From: Filosporella fistucella
Taxonomy: Eukaryota > Ascomycota > Leotiomycetes > Helotiales
DNA: 64,000 bases
NCBI GenBank assembly: GCA_030077755.1
Contig: JAQJZZ010000011.1
Span: 1,612,001 to 1,676,000, forward strand
Direction: 5' to 3'
Shown here: one piece after another, positions 22,824 to 35,000 of the stretch
Position numbering within the stretch: position 1 is the first letter of the stretch
How the letters are laid out: every line of letters starts with the position of its first letter
Made by a program: the position numbers and the translations under genes
Notes under the pieces: model-generated
Database searches by the model: none
The model's input: only the letters and a program-made list of their open reading frames with translations
What the model was told of the DNA's origin: nothing

Positions 22824-24110
22824 CTAATTAGTCGAAAATATGAAGAAATCAGTAATGATTTAAGTAATATCGATATTAATAAATTAATTAGCGAATTAAT
22901 CGCTGAAGAAAGCCGTTTTAATAATAATTTAGAAGCTAATAAAACTTCTAAATATTTTAAAAATAAAAATAATAAGAATAATATTCCTTATTGCAAATAT
23001 TGTAATAAAGAAGGGCACTTAGAATCCAAGTGTTTTATTAAATATCCTAAATTAAGAAATTCTAATTCTAATTCTAATTCTTTTAAAAATAAGGATAAAA
23101 ATAAGAATAAGAATAAGAATAAAAAGGATTTTAATAAAAGCAATAATTCAGATAAAACCCTTATGTCTGCTATTAATAATAATAATAATTTTATTATTAA
23201 TAATAAAATAATTTTAGACTCAGGCGCATCTGACCATTATACGCCTAATAGGAATTGGCTTATTAATTATAAGCCAGTTAATAATTCCTTTATTATTATT
23301 GCAAATGGATTCAAATTAGCTATTAAAGGAATAGGTGATATACCTATTTTAGTTAATAATAAGGAAATATTAATTAAAGGGGTTAATTATATCCCGGATT
23401 TAAAAGCTACTTTATTATCTACTAAAACCCTTATAAATAAAGGATGGGATATTACTTTTAATAGTAATATAGCTAAAATAGTAAATAATAAAAATAATAT
23501 TACTATTATAGCAAATTGGATTAATAACGCATATTATCTAAATCTAAAAATTGATAATAAATATTTAAAAAACGTTATTTATCAAGTAGATAAAAATATT
23601 AATATAAGTAAGCTTAATATGGATTTAATTCACAAAAGGCTAAATCACTTAAATAAAGACTATTTAATTAAAATAATAAATAGCACTATAGGATATAAAT
23701 TACCTGAAAATAATAAAATTGATTTAAATAATTGTGAATCTTGCATTATAGGTAAAATAACTAAAAATATTAGTTATAAGCCTTTAAATATAAATAAAGA
23801 GATTCTTACTTATTTTGATTTAGATATAGCCGGACCTTTTAGAATATTAGGCCTAAAAGGCGAGCGTTATTTTATTACTTTTACTTGCAGAAGTAGTAAA
23901 GCCGTTTATATTTATGCTATTAAATATAAATCCGAAGCTATAGATAAATTAATAGAATTATATAATTTATTAAAAAATCAATTTAATATTACTATTAAAG
24001 GATTACATTCCGATAATGCAAAAGAATTTATTAATAATAAGTGGAATACTTTTATTAAAAATAAGGGAATTTATATCGATTTAATTAGCCCTTATAGCCA
24101 AGAACTATAA
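22824..24110 (+). pseudogene. Truncated Ty1/copia polyprotein: CCHC, protease, start of integrase
   Basis: One frame is open from the inner edge of the left arm (22824) to TAA at 24108-24110, about 428 codons, in A/T-rich DNA. In order: the end of gag, CCHC knuckle CKYCNKEGHLESKC (from about residue 57), a Lys/Asn linker, the protease active site LDSGASDHYTPN (Asp about residue 132), the GAG-pre-integrase HKRLNHLNKDYL and integrase-core text FDLDIAGPF and GLHSDNAKEF. It stops in SPYSQEL, where the right arm begins. The gag start, the third integrase acidic residue, reverse transcriptase and RNase H are missing, so it cannot be autonomous. Gln and Trp codons, the ones RIP turns into stops, are rare. 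It uses Asn/Lys/Ile codons almost exclusively with A/T. Confidence 0.85.
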
Positions 24111-24667
24111 GATATATAAAATATTAAGGGGTAAGCCTTTATTATATATATATATATTAAAGGAGGGTGGAAGTATCGCTTTAAGCTGTGAGGCTTATTA
24201 ATAAGGAGTAATAATAATAAGTATATTTTTTACTTGACTTTTTACTTAATTCTTAAATATAGAAATTAACTCGATTTAAATATTCAAATAATTAATTCTA
24301 ATAGATTCTATTAATTAGAAATCCACTATTAATATTAATAATATTATAAGCTATGTGATATTATTAATTAATAATCACATATAAGAACGCGTAATATATT
24401 ATGTCAATTTAGCTAATTGATTAAAAATCCAAAGTTATTAAAACTTTTCAAAAGTTCAAAAACCTAAAATTATTTATATAAAGACGCTAAGCCATAATAG
24501 GAAGCTATAACGTATAATATAAGTAATAATAATATTAATAAGCTTATATATAATTTTATAGTAACTTATTACGTTTAGATTATGAGAAATCTTTTTTTAA
24601 AAAAGTTTTCTCCTTTTTTAAAATTTTTTTTTAAAAATTTAAAAATTTAATAATTATAAATCTAACA
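24105..24667 (-). repeat. Right inverted LTR-like arm of copia unit
   Basis: Begins ctataagatat, contains ggagggtggaagtatcgctt and aagacgctaagccataatag, and ends aaatctaaca. Its reverse complement matches 22181-22823, so the two arms face each other instead of repeating in the same direction as true LTRs do. Confidence 0.85.
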
Positions 24668-24802
24668 TATTTATATAAAATATAGCTTATTTTTTTTAAT
24701 TATTTTAATAGCTTTATTTTCTGGCTATATTAATCTTATAAACCTAATTATTACCGCGAAACTGCTAGCTAACTTATTTTAAAAAATAGGCAATTATAAT
24801 TA

Positions 24803-25360
24803 TGAATTTAAGAAGGTCTTATTTATATTAGCTTCCTTTTTATAATTAAGACGCCTATTAGGCGCGTCCGCCGGGTTTAAGAAACCTTTCTGGTATATAA
24901 TCTCAAAATTATATATAAATAAGTATATTGCCTATTTGGCTTATTTTTCCTTTAAATACTTTACATTTATTTAATATTTAAGGTTATAATAATTTATAAT
25001 TACTTTAACTATATAAATGGTATCTTTAAGGTAATATTATTGTTCCTTAAAGCTTTTAATAATAGCTAATATCTCTTTATTATATATAACGTAATTTAGC
25101 TTAGCTTAATTTAATTTTCTTAAAAAGAATGCTATTAGCTTTTAATATTCCTTTATATTACTATTCCTTACCTATTATAAAAGCATGCTAATTATAGCAA
25201 ATTTAAAGGCATTTATTTTTAATTTAATTCTCTTAAAGGAATTAAAATAAAATAAAAAAGACGCCTTATAAAAGGCTTCTTTAAGCGCACCAAAGCTTAT
25301 AATGGCTTTAGGAATATAAATAAAAGATTTTATTTTTATATTATTCTTTATTCCCTTCAA
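24803..25360 (-). pseudogene. Decayed Ty3/gypsy pol remnant (end of RT and RNase H)
   Basis: Read on the minus strand, 25360-25178 gives FGALKEAFYKASFLFYFNSF, matching the gypsy motif around ..F..LKEAF..AP.L.HFD. Further along, NKEILAIIKSFKE followed by YYLKD corresponds to the RNase H DKELLAIV-EAFK-WRHYLEG region. Near 24803-24900, NFEIIYQKGFLNPADAPNRR corresponds to the gypsy ..RPG..NPADAPSRRPDY end. Stops and frame changes interrupt it throughout, consistent with RIP. The strand agrees with element B being a minus-oriented gypsy relative. Confidence 0.75.
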
Positions 25361-26390
25361 GGAATTGATAAGGCCTATAGCTAGGTTAAAATATTTATAA
25401 ATAAACCTTTAATAAAAGTTATAAAATTATTTAATATTCCTAATATAATATTATTAATATAAGCTTAAAAAGTTACTAATATATTTATTAGCTGAAAGGG
25501 CATTACCTAATATTTAAAGTAATTATAATAGGTCTTAAAAGTAGTCTTTTAAACATTTTCCTCTTATATTTTTATTAATATTTTTAAAATAAATATAAGA
25601 ATAAAAATATAAATATAAATAAGCTTATAAAAAATATATTAAAAATATTAATTCTTTTTATATTATTTTATTCTTATCTAAATTAATAATTTTCTTTTAT
25701 TATATTAATATTTTAAGACTTAATCTTATTAATATATATATTTATTAAAGGTTTTATTTTTCTTAAAATAATATTTTTAAAAACCTTTATAATAATTATT
25801 TGAAATAATTTATTATTATAATTTTTTAATAAATTTTTTTTAAAAAAAGCTTATTAATAAGTTATTATATAAATAATTAAAAAGTTTAAAAATTAAAATT
25901 TTATTCTTAAAAGTAAAAAATATAAAATTATATTCTTAAAAGTAAAAAATATAAAATTATATTACTTGAAAAATATTTAATAAACTTTTATAAATTATTA
26001 AATATTTAATTATATATTTAATAATTTATATTTTTAATAAATTTTTTTTTTAAATATTTTAATTAATAATTTTTTTTTGAGAAATATAATATTTTATAAA
26101 TTAATATTTATAAAAACAAAAATTTTAAAACTTTTTTTTTAGGGAATTATAATATTATTAAATATAAAGCTCTTATTTAATAATAAACGTGCTAGTCTTA
26201 TATAAAACCTTTATTCCTAATAAATGTAAATGGTTTAGATCAAGGGCTGATCTTATTAACCCCCTTGAGACCCTCGATCCCACCACGTGATACACCATTA
26301 CATGATTCTCAAACGGTGGTTCTCTGTGTAACTTTAGCTAAGCTACCGAGCCTCAGGCTACAGCCGTTGTTATAACTATAACTATAACAC

Positions 26391-26982
26391 TTTATTGAAT
26401 TTCCTTGCATCAAGGACGCAAAAGAGGCTGTGCGTGTAATGATTTACAATGCCAACACTTTCTCTCGCGCTAAATGTAATCCCAGGCTCTCTTACTGCAC
26501 AAGTCCGGTTTGATGCTTTGACTTCGAATGTTGAGGAGATTACAGGAACCAAAAAAGAACCAACAGATCCAGCGGCTGAGGGTGTAGCTACAGATTTCGA
26601 TCTGGGTGCATCGAGGGGCCGGCAGCAACTAGACTGCGACTGCCTTATTGGGTATTGTAGATTTTGAGTTTATAAAATTTATTATTGTGGCTGACCTACA
26701 CAAGAACCTGATTAAGTACAATAGCAGTACCAACAGGTACCAATGCTGTGTGCTGGAGAGTTATTGCTTCGCAGGAATAGAATTTCTCCTAGAATCACGG
26801 GCTACTTTGTCAATGGATGTAGCAATTCCTGACCAAGGTTGTAAGAGTCTGCATTTGCATTTGACTATGCTTTCCGCCCCATGTGTATATTATCTGAGAG
26901 GAAATATCCTATACGACTACCACCACCGTTCTCTGATATTTTATACAAATACCAAAACCCAAACTTCACCATATTCAACCGC
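26391..26982. other. Intergenic, element B edge to sugar transporter 3' end
   Basis: No gene supported. A frame with an ATG at 26449-26667 (72 aa) has no recognised domain and may be a broken exon cut by the insertion of element B. Confidence 0.35.
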
Positions 26983-29018
26983 TTACTTGCGCTCAATATG
27001 AGTGGGCGTAACAGCTTTCTCGCTAGCAATGACATCAGCTGTCGTCTCGTGAATCTGTGGTTTGGTAGTAGTTGACGACTCCTCGTCGGCGAATTTCTCG
27101 CTCTCAACGACACCGAAGAGCGCATCCATCTTCTCGAGAGAGAGGCCTTTGGTCTCTGGAATTAAGAACCACACGAAGATGAACATCGAGAAGCAGAACG
27201 AGCCGAAGATAAAGTAGGTACCATAACCCCCCTTCCCAACATTAGCTAGCATGCGAGGAACGGCTTGGGCGACGACGAAGTTGAATAACCATTGGGTTGC
27301 GGCTGCTATTGCTACGTTCATAGCACGGAGTCGGGCGGTGGGGATTTCAGAAACAAGAATCCAGCAGACGGGTCCCCAACCGAATTGAAAGAACGCAGCG
27401 AAGAGAAATATGCCTGCATTAAAACATCAGCAGGAGTTTCGATCATAATTGGGGATCTGAGGAATTGACTCACAGATAAGTGCCACATATCCGAAAGCAG
27501 GAATAGGGGCGCCTTTAACAGGTGGGTTTGTTCGAACATAAATACCGATAAGAAACATAGCAAGACCTTGGGCAATGGATGTCCATAGTAGAGACTTCCT
27601 TCTCCCAAGAGAATCGGCCGCGAACAGAAGGAAGACGGCGCAAGCAAGGACCTTGACAATACCATAAACACCAGTAGCAAAAAGGCCGTTAGACGGGCCA
27701 ACAATGCCCAAACCAAGGAAAATAGTTGGAGCGTAGTAGTTGATGGCATTTGTGCCAGTCATCTGTTGGCAGACCATAAGCCCGATGGAGATAAGTGCGC
27801 GCTTGCGGTTGGCTGGTACAGTCCACATTTCTCGTTGAAGATCCATGAAGGATGCACCACCGAAAAGTCGTCTCTCGTTCTCGAGTTGCTCAGACATCTC
27901 CTCAAGTTCCACTGCAACGAATTAGCACCGCGATTTGAAGTTATTCAGGTGAACAAGCTAAAGCCTGCTCGGAACCTGATGCACAGTAGAAAATGGAAGG
28001 GGGAAGAAAGGAAAAGATTGCATACTGCGGATGTAGGGGTGATCGACAGGGAGATTTCGAAGTCTAGTTAGAACGGAAGTGGCCTTTTCCCAATTATCCT
28101 GTTTGGCGAGGAAGCGAGGAGACTCGTTACAGAGAGATACACCAACAAACATGAAAACTGCGGGGACCATCTGCATAGCCAGAGGAACTTGCCATTGGGA
28201 ATCGCCCTTATTGTGCTTGAGAGAGCCAAAGTTCACCCAGAAGGACAGCATGATACCGATTGTAACGTTGAGTTGGTAGATACCAGTCAATCCACCACGA
28301 ATTGATCGGGGAGCGTTCTCGGATACGTAGAGGGGAGTCAGCATGGAGGCTGCTCCGACACCTACACCGGCAATAAACCGTCCGACATAAAGAGCAGCAA
28401 CATGGCCAGAAGAGGCAGTTTGTATCACTATACCAAAGATAGCGGTCAGGGAGGCGCTCAGGAGAGAGGGCTAACATTGGTTAATTAAACTGTACAAGGA
28501 GAAGCATAGTCATAATGTCTTACCTTTCTACCCCACTTGTCTGCGATGTAGTAGGCGATCAGAGAACCGAGAAAACAGCCAGCTTGAAGTGTTGAGACAA
28601 TGTTGCTGACAAGGTTGGCAGCTTGTTTGTCACTCCCAGTGAGGTGATATTTCTCCTTGAAACGAGGCATGACCTTGGAGAGAGATTAGTTTCCGTTTCA
28701 GAAGAGAGGTAGGAGAAGGGAAGAAATGGCCTTGATAAGAGGATAAGATGCGCCTTGTACATGATATTTCCGAAGGAATTTGAATAGGGATCAGACTCAC
28801 GATGATTCCCCCGATGGCACCGATGTCCCAGCCGAACAACATTCCTCCAAAACAAGCCGAAATGGCTAACACCCAGACTTTCCATCCATATATCTCTGGA
28901 GGATCGCTAAGAGAAGTAGAGTTAATAAAATAGATAGAAAGTGAGAGGCAACAAAGGAATGGCGGCTGACTAACCTTTTCATAGCGTCATTTTTGACGAT
29001 CTTATTGAGGAAACCCAT
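26983..29018 (-). CDS. MFS sugar transporter (SP family; quinate/hexose type)
   Basis: Six minus-strand exons in phase: 29018-28975, 28906-28801, 28673-28524, 28470-28026, 27911-27474, 27413-26983, giving 537 aa with the expected 12 hydrophobic helices. Signatures: [19 protein letters not shown] in helix 1, ADKWGRK loop motif, the sugar-family [23 protein letters not shown] before the central loop, [15 protein letters not shown] in helix 7, [20 protein letters not shown], and PETKGLSLE after helix 12. It should be a plasma-membrane proton/sugar symporter or facilitator. The sequence is closest in style to fungal quinate permease and monosaccharide transporters; the substrate cannot be read. 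ATG at 29018 fits the usual short cytosolic start [14 protein letters not shown]. No catabolic gene neighbours it. Confidence 0.93.
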
Positions 29019-29081
29019 GGTTGCGGCGGTGTTACAAATTCCAACGTCAAATTGTCAGTCAGAGTATATGCTGAAATGTTC

Positions 29082-29102
29082 TGTCTCGTCTCGTCTCGTC
29101 TT
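29082..29102. repeat. (GTCTC)n microsatellite
   Basis: Pentanucleotide gtctc repeats about four times about 65-85 bp upstream of the sugar transporter ATG (minus strand), so it lies in its leader or core promoter. Confidence 0.8.
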
Positions 29103-31262
29103 GTGTCGGCTTGTCTCGTCGCCGGCTCCTTGATGAAGAAGGATGTTGCTGGGTAAATAGAATGAGGCAGGCAAGAAACCAGAAGAGGGTTTATCAAGTT
29201 GTTATATAACCTGGAGCTCTGTCATGTCAGAGTAGGCGGGTAACAGAAGAGAAAGCGTTCTCTGGGAAATATATCCCATTCATCTCGACGCCACCTAAGT
29301 TCGGATAAATCAGAAAGCTGCCAAGCGCAGCCGCCATACTCCACAGCGTTACCCCATTTCCCCGCCAAGCGGGCCAAGGCGCTTCCCCGCTCGTGCGCTA
29401 ACAATCTAGAAGTGTTTGCAGTATGAAAGTGTGCGAAAGTAAACATGAACAAGCATGGCCCCAAGAAAAATGGCAGAGATGATAAGGAGACACTTATTTT
29501 TCCACAAATCAACAGTTTCTCCCGACATCGAGAGCATTTTCCACGAATGGGTGCACCCGCCTCAATCATCGTTTTCCGGAGGAGCTCTTCTGGGGGGCCA
29601 GCCAATCGAAGACCTCGTCCCGGCCTGGGCACAACTCAAAGTGAGATAGCAATAAGTGAGCCAAGTCTCCGCCAAGATCTACCAGCCCGCCCTCATGGTC
29701 TTTTTATCTTTCCAATATTTCAATTGAATCCATTCTCGCATGCAATGCTGACTTATACTCTAGTGTGAAAAATTCATCAGTCATTCCCAGTGGCATGGCA
29801 CCAGTAACGACTTACACCATGACATCTCGTTTCTTTTGTCTCGTATATCTTGCCTGGGTAGGTATCTACCTTCACACGTCCAAGCTGTGTCAGAGCCCAT
29901 GTTGAAGTGGAGTTTCTGTAATTGCTTGGCCTCAGGATTCCCAATTTCCCGTCTGCCCAATATTCATTTTCAGCCCGTGCAGGATGGGGATCATGATGGG
30001 CATAAGGACTGGGATTGGCTTGGTAGGAACGGAGGTACATAGGCAGGTAGAAGCGGATTCCTCACGGTACCAACAATCTATCAATCGCGTGGCGGAGAGT
30101 CAGCTGGGAGACAAAATCAAAGGATCAATATCAAGTGATCTTTACCTGGGCACCGCCTTTCTATTATAGTCAAGCATAAGTCTTCGGCAAATAAACAGAG
30201 ATGGACTGGATAGAACGGTAGTCGCCTACTAAAGTAGCATCATGTAAGATGTCCAAGACTTGTGCAGGATGGAAGGGACAGTATTTACATTGTCTTTTCA
30301 AAGCATCTGGCATCGAGTGAGGCACTTGGCGGCAGTAATTCGAGGCGTTCCCACAAGTGAGCAGGTAAATATTCTTGGTTTCCACCTTTAGATCCCGGAA
30401 CACCTGCTTTGGTATAAAAATTAAAATGAGGTAGAAATTGTGCGTTGTCCAGGATTGTGAAGCTGGTCTACCAATCTGCCGGAACGGCGCGGCCCCAGAT
30501 GAGCAGCTACTTGGTGCATACACAGCTAGCCATTATAGGGTAGGTACCTTTGAGATATGTGGCTCTGACTACTAGTCGAGCACGTTGGATGTAAAAAAAG
30601 TAGTAAATAGGGTAGATGGTTTGAAATTGTCTGGGACTCGAGGGAACTGACGTTCGTGTGGCTTCAAAATCTGGTTTGATTTCGGCGTAACTTGTTCCGT
30701 GCTCGGAAGTTGCGGGTTGATTTGAATATTTTGATGGATGGTTATTGACAGCCGCCCACCCAAAACTCGCAACCTTGGTCTGGCTGCCTGCCTGCCTGTG
30801 TGTCTGTGATATCTTCTAGATTCACTTCCACACTTGAGACAAGGAGAGGTGAGGAGTCCCAACTGGCGTGTTTTAAGTCAAAGTCACGAGATTGTATGTG
30901 GATGTGAATCACCCGTCGATGTGGATGTGTATGGACGGGGGGAGGGAGCTCTGGAGCGACCCACGGACAAGGCACTGCCTGGATGCAACCTGCATACTCA
31001 TACAATAGGCAAGGTGCCTAGGCATAGATCCACAGCCCAAGCCGTACCTGATGTAATGGGAAGTGGAGGTAGGTAAATGTTGTACGCTCGAGGTAGGCTG
31101 AGGGCGAAGGGTGAAGGTGAGTTCGGTGAGGAAACTAAACTCACATGGAAATTTGCAGGTGCCATGAGATAGACGGTGCTGATGCCCAGGCGGAAATGGA
31201 AAAATTATTAGTGGCCTGAGGTTCCAAATCAGGTTCCTGATCTCCAGGTCCCATTCCAGGTT

Positions 31263-31289
31263 GGATGAGGTGGATGAGGTGGATGAGGT
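31263..31289. repeat. (GGATGAGGT)3 minisatellite
   Basis: Three perfect 9-bp repeats in intergenic DNA. Confidence 0.85.
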
Positions 31290-32052
31290 AGGTACAGGAA
31301 GGTCTTGTGATGATCTCGTCTGTTCTTCCCATTTAGTAAGGTACGTCGGGTACTGTACTTTCCAATAGGTAGCCCGCCTGACTTGGCCTCAGTCATCTAT
31401 TCTTTACATGTTCCAATTCCAATTCCAATGCTCACGCCCAGCTACAGGTAGACCTCACCTCATCTCGCCACACCCAAATTTTCATTCATGTCCTTTGTCA
31501 GACCCATACACCTGAAGACATGTTAATTCAATCGTCCCATGTGATTCATTCAGGTATGTCAGAACATCTATCGACACTACCTACAGATACATTTGGAGTC
31601 AAGACTCCCAATTCAGAAGGCAATCGTTGCGGACCTTGATGTACTAACTGGACATGAAGTAGAGGATAAGATTGCTTTCAAAAGGATGTGGAGCACCAAG
31701 TTTCACGTCTCTGAAACATTCACATACAAAGGTTTCAGAGATACATTATCATGATTGTATATATTGAATTATCCCAGTCTGAATAGTACTAGTAAGCAAG
31801 CCAAGCGCCAGCAAAACTATGGTATCTCGTAAAAATCGCGCGTATGTAAAAAATACTACAGAAACACAAATAGACCGACCAAAGCCTGCTCTTCGGCACA
31901 AATGCCTCATGGTTCCGTCGTTATGCTTTGTAAATATGCGTCAAAGAAATCGCCGATGCCAAAGAGGATGGCGTGAGTTCATCAAGGCTGTCAGCAAGAA
32001 TAAGATAGCAGGTTCTGATGTCCTGCCAGTTGCGATCAGGGTTGGCAAGCCC

Positions 32053-35000
32053 CTAAAAGCAATTGAGACTGCCCTTCTTCTTCTTCTTACTGATGGCGTT
32101 CATGCGCTCTTCAAGCTTCGCCCTTGCATTCTCTGCGTCCCTTCTCTTTTTCCGCTCCTCTTCGACCTGAAGCATACTCCATCTGTTCTCCTTATCCATA
32201 TCACCACTCTTCTCTCTGTCCTTGGCCTCTTTCAGTTCCAATTCGAGTTCATTTGCTCGTCGTCTCCAAGCATCGACCTCCGACTTCATCTTGTTGCTCT
32301 GTCTCTCTAAATCGGTCAAAGCTTCTTCAAGAGTAGACGTGAGCTGTTTTTCAGCAAACAGGTGCTTCTCTATAGTTCTAATCCGAGCCTCTTGATCTTC
32401 TTGTATTTGGGATACAGCCAGGTCTTTACTGCTGGGTCGGTTGGCTTGGGTAGGCGTGGCTGGGACTGGAATGGATGCAGCATGACCTGTTGGTGACACC
32501 GAGGCAGCGATGCTACCGGGAAGGGGAGGCAGTGGAATTGCAGGAGGAGGGGATGGGAGAGACGCAACGGAAGCGGATTTGCGAAGATGTGAGGTGGTGG
32601 AGTTGGAGCGTTTGGTTCCAGGCTCAATTTGTTGAACCTCGTCAAGTTTGGCCTGAATTGTTAGTAAATTCATGCTCAGCGACATGGGGTAGATAAACGT
32701 ACCTGAAGCGATGCATATTCCTCTTTGATGGCCTCGAGTTCACTTTGAGCGCGAGCATGGGCCGAGTTGGCTTCCTCGAGCTGAGCGTTACGTTCTGTCT
32801 GAAGTGTTGAGAACCGATTGTTTGCAATTTGGTGCTGGTCAAAATTTGATGCAAGTTGGTCCTCTAATTCCTCAACAAGGCGGGAATTCTTCTTGTTTTT
32901 TGTCTCCAAGTCAGACATCTCCTTCCTCAAGGCCGCAAGCTGCTCTGCAACCGTGGCATGCACGTTTTTGAACCTGGAACCTTCAGCTGTCTCAAGTAAT
33001 AGATTAGCAAGCTCGGTCTTGACTGTTTCGAGTTCCTTCATGATGGTGTCATTAATGGCCGAAAGCTCGAGAACGTGTTTCTGCATCTCTGCACCCTTCT
33101 TGGTCTCCTCCGACAAAGCCTTTTGGTCACCCAGCAAGTCACTGATTCTTTCTTGCAGCTTATCGACGCTTACATCCAAGCCGAGACCGAATGCAACCTG
33201 CGTTGCAATTTTGGTAAGTTCATCACGGGCTTCTGCAAGTTCGCCTTGAAGTTCGTTGACCTTGACTTGATGATTTGAGGCGAGCTCATTAATGTGAGAG
33301 TCGTGATCTGCCCGAGCTGAACTTTTGGAATCCTCAATCTCCTTCGCATGATTTATATGTAGCAATCGCAAGCCTTCTTCATGTGCCTTGACAACCATCT
33401 CATGTTCGGCAATTTGCTGTTCGAGTTTTTGCACAAGAGACTTGTGTTCTTGAATTTCAGTCACAGTGGTCTCTCTTTCCTGTGTCATCCGTTCAAGCTC
33501 ATCTCGGGCAGACGAGTGAGATTGTTCAAGCTCGGCCACATAGGTTGCACTGGCCGCAATTGTAGCCTTGTGTTCACTGATGTCTGTTTGGAGCCTGAGG
33601 ATGAGGTCGTCTTTGTCGCCAACATCCTGGTTCCCATGCTGCTCCTTAATGGCTGTCAATTGTGTTTCCAGCTCCGCCACGCTTGCCAAAAGCTGCTTCT
33701 CGGAATTTTGCATCGACTTTAGTGCAGTCTCGTGTCGTCCTTCCCAGTTTGACAGTTCTGTCTCTAGATCTGCAATTCTCTTATCCTGAGTGTCACTGTG
33801 GATTGTGTTCTCAATAAGAGCTCTTTCGTTAGTCGAAGACGACGCAGCGTTGGTGTCTATAATAGTGCGTAAAGAAGCCAATTCAGCCTGCAACTCCTGT
33901 TCTCGGGCAGCATGGGTCTCATGCAGGAGCCTCATCTGATTCTCTTTCTGTAGCAATTGGTCGTTCATCGTCGACACCACCGACATGTCCATGGGTGAGG
34001 CTTTCATGCTGGATCGTTCCCGTGTAAGACCAGTGATGAGTTTCATTTTCGTCTCCATTTCCTCCTTGACCGAAGTTATATCTGCCTCAAGTTCCTGTAC
34101 CCGTTCCGAACGAGCGTGTAATTCATGCATTGCGGTATTGAGATTTAGCTCGAAGTTTGCCATGACGTCTGGACTTGCCTCGAAATTTTCAGAAGCAATG
34201 TTTCGGAGTGATGCAAACGCCCTGTGAGCTTTATCGATAATCATAACGTTCTGACTCGATTTGCGGCGTATAACGGGTGTGGTTGATCGTGGTGAAGATG
34301 CCTCAACCATCTTCGCTTTGGATACCTCCGTCTTCAACTCTTCCACGAGATCAAGCGTGTTCAAGTGCTGTTCCTCCAACTGAGAATATTTCTCTACTAG
34401 TTGCTGCTGAGCTGTCTCCTTTTCTGCTGCGAGTTTCCGCAGACTCTCAACCTCCGCCGCTATTGTCTCGTTACTGGCAAGCTTTTTAGCCACATCATCT
34501 TGCTCCGGCTTCTTGTTCGCGGTTTCAGCATCAGATATTTCCATAGAGCTGGATAACTCCCCGGCTGAGGACAATTCCGATGAAAGCGATCGCGAGGATG
34601 AATAATGTCCTCCATCCTTTAGCTCGTTTACCCTCGCGTCTGCTAAAAAATAAGAAGGTCCGGTCTCTACCGGCGAGGATACTGATAAGATTGAGTCTCT
34701 TGGACCTGGATGCCGCGCTTCATCAACAGCATCTTGGAGCTCTGCTAGAGTACGGAGGGCTTCTTCATACTTGGCGGACAGGAGATCGAATTCGTTGATG
34801 GTAGATTCGTGTTCTACCCGCAAGTCAAAGAGTTCTTGAGTGACATTCTCCAATTTATCCTCCACGAATTTTGATTGGGCAGGACTTTGTGGTGGATAGC
34901 TGTGATTAGCAGGGCCGAGTGAAATATCAATTTCCTCATCGCTCTCGATAGATTCGCCGTGATCAGTCGGGCCCTCTTCTTCTCGTCGTTCAGCATCTTC

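Larger units (their letters stand above)
21710..26390. mobile_element. Element B: composite transposon, balanced ends and A/T core with nested copia unit
   Basis: The left end (ggggccgtggttgtcatcgc, 21710-21840) and right end (about 26225-26390, ending actataacac) match element A's ends, with mostly C-to-T or G-to-A type differences. The core is A/T-rich. It contains a copia-derived unit with inverted arms (22181-24667) and a decayed gypsy pol piece on the minus strand (24803-25360), so B is probably a gypsy-class element in minus orientation, invaded by copia. The minus-strand start TGTTATAGTTATAG fits an LTR start. No target-site duplication was evident. Confidence 0.75.
29019..32052. other. 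3.0-kb intergenic region with short repeats
   Basis: Promoter side of the sugar transporter and 3' flank of the kinesin gene. It holds a (GTCTC)n run near 29082-29102 and three perfect GGATGAGGT repeats at 31263-31289. Many short frames occur on both strands, none with domains or splice support. Confidence 0.5.

Noticed and set aside
11133..26390. CRISPR-like array or centromere in the A/T repeats
   Set aside because: No short regularly spaced repeat-spacer pattern; the repeats are explained by LTR-like modules and one tandem duplication. A centromere would be expected to be far larger than these two cores.
32818..34798. Many plus-strand frames opposite the kinesin gene
   Set aside because: Mirror frames of the coiled-coil coding exon; no independent features.
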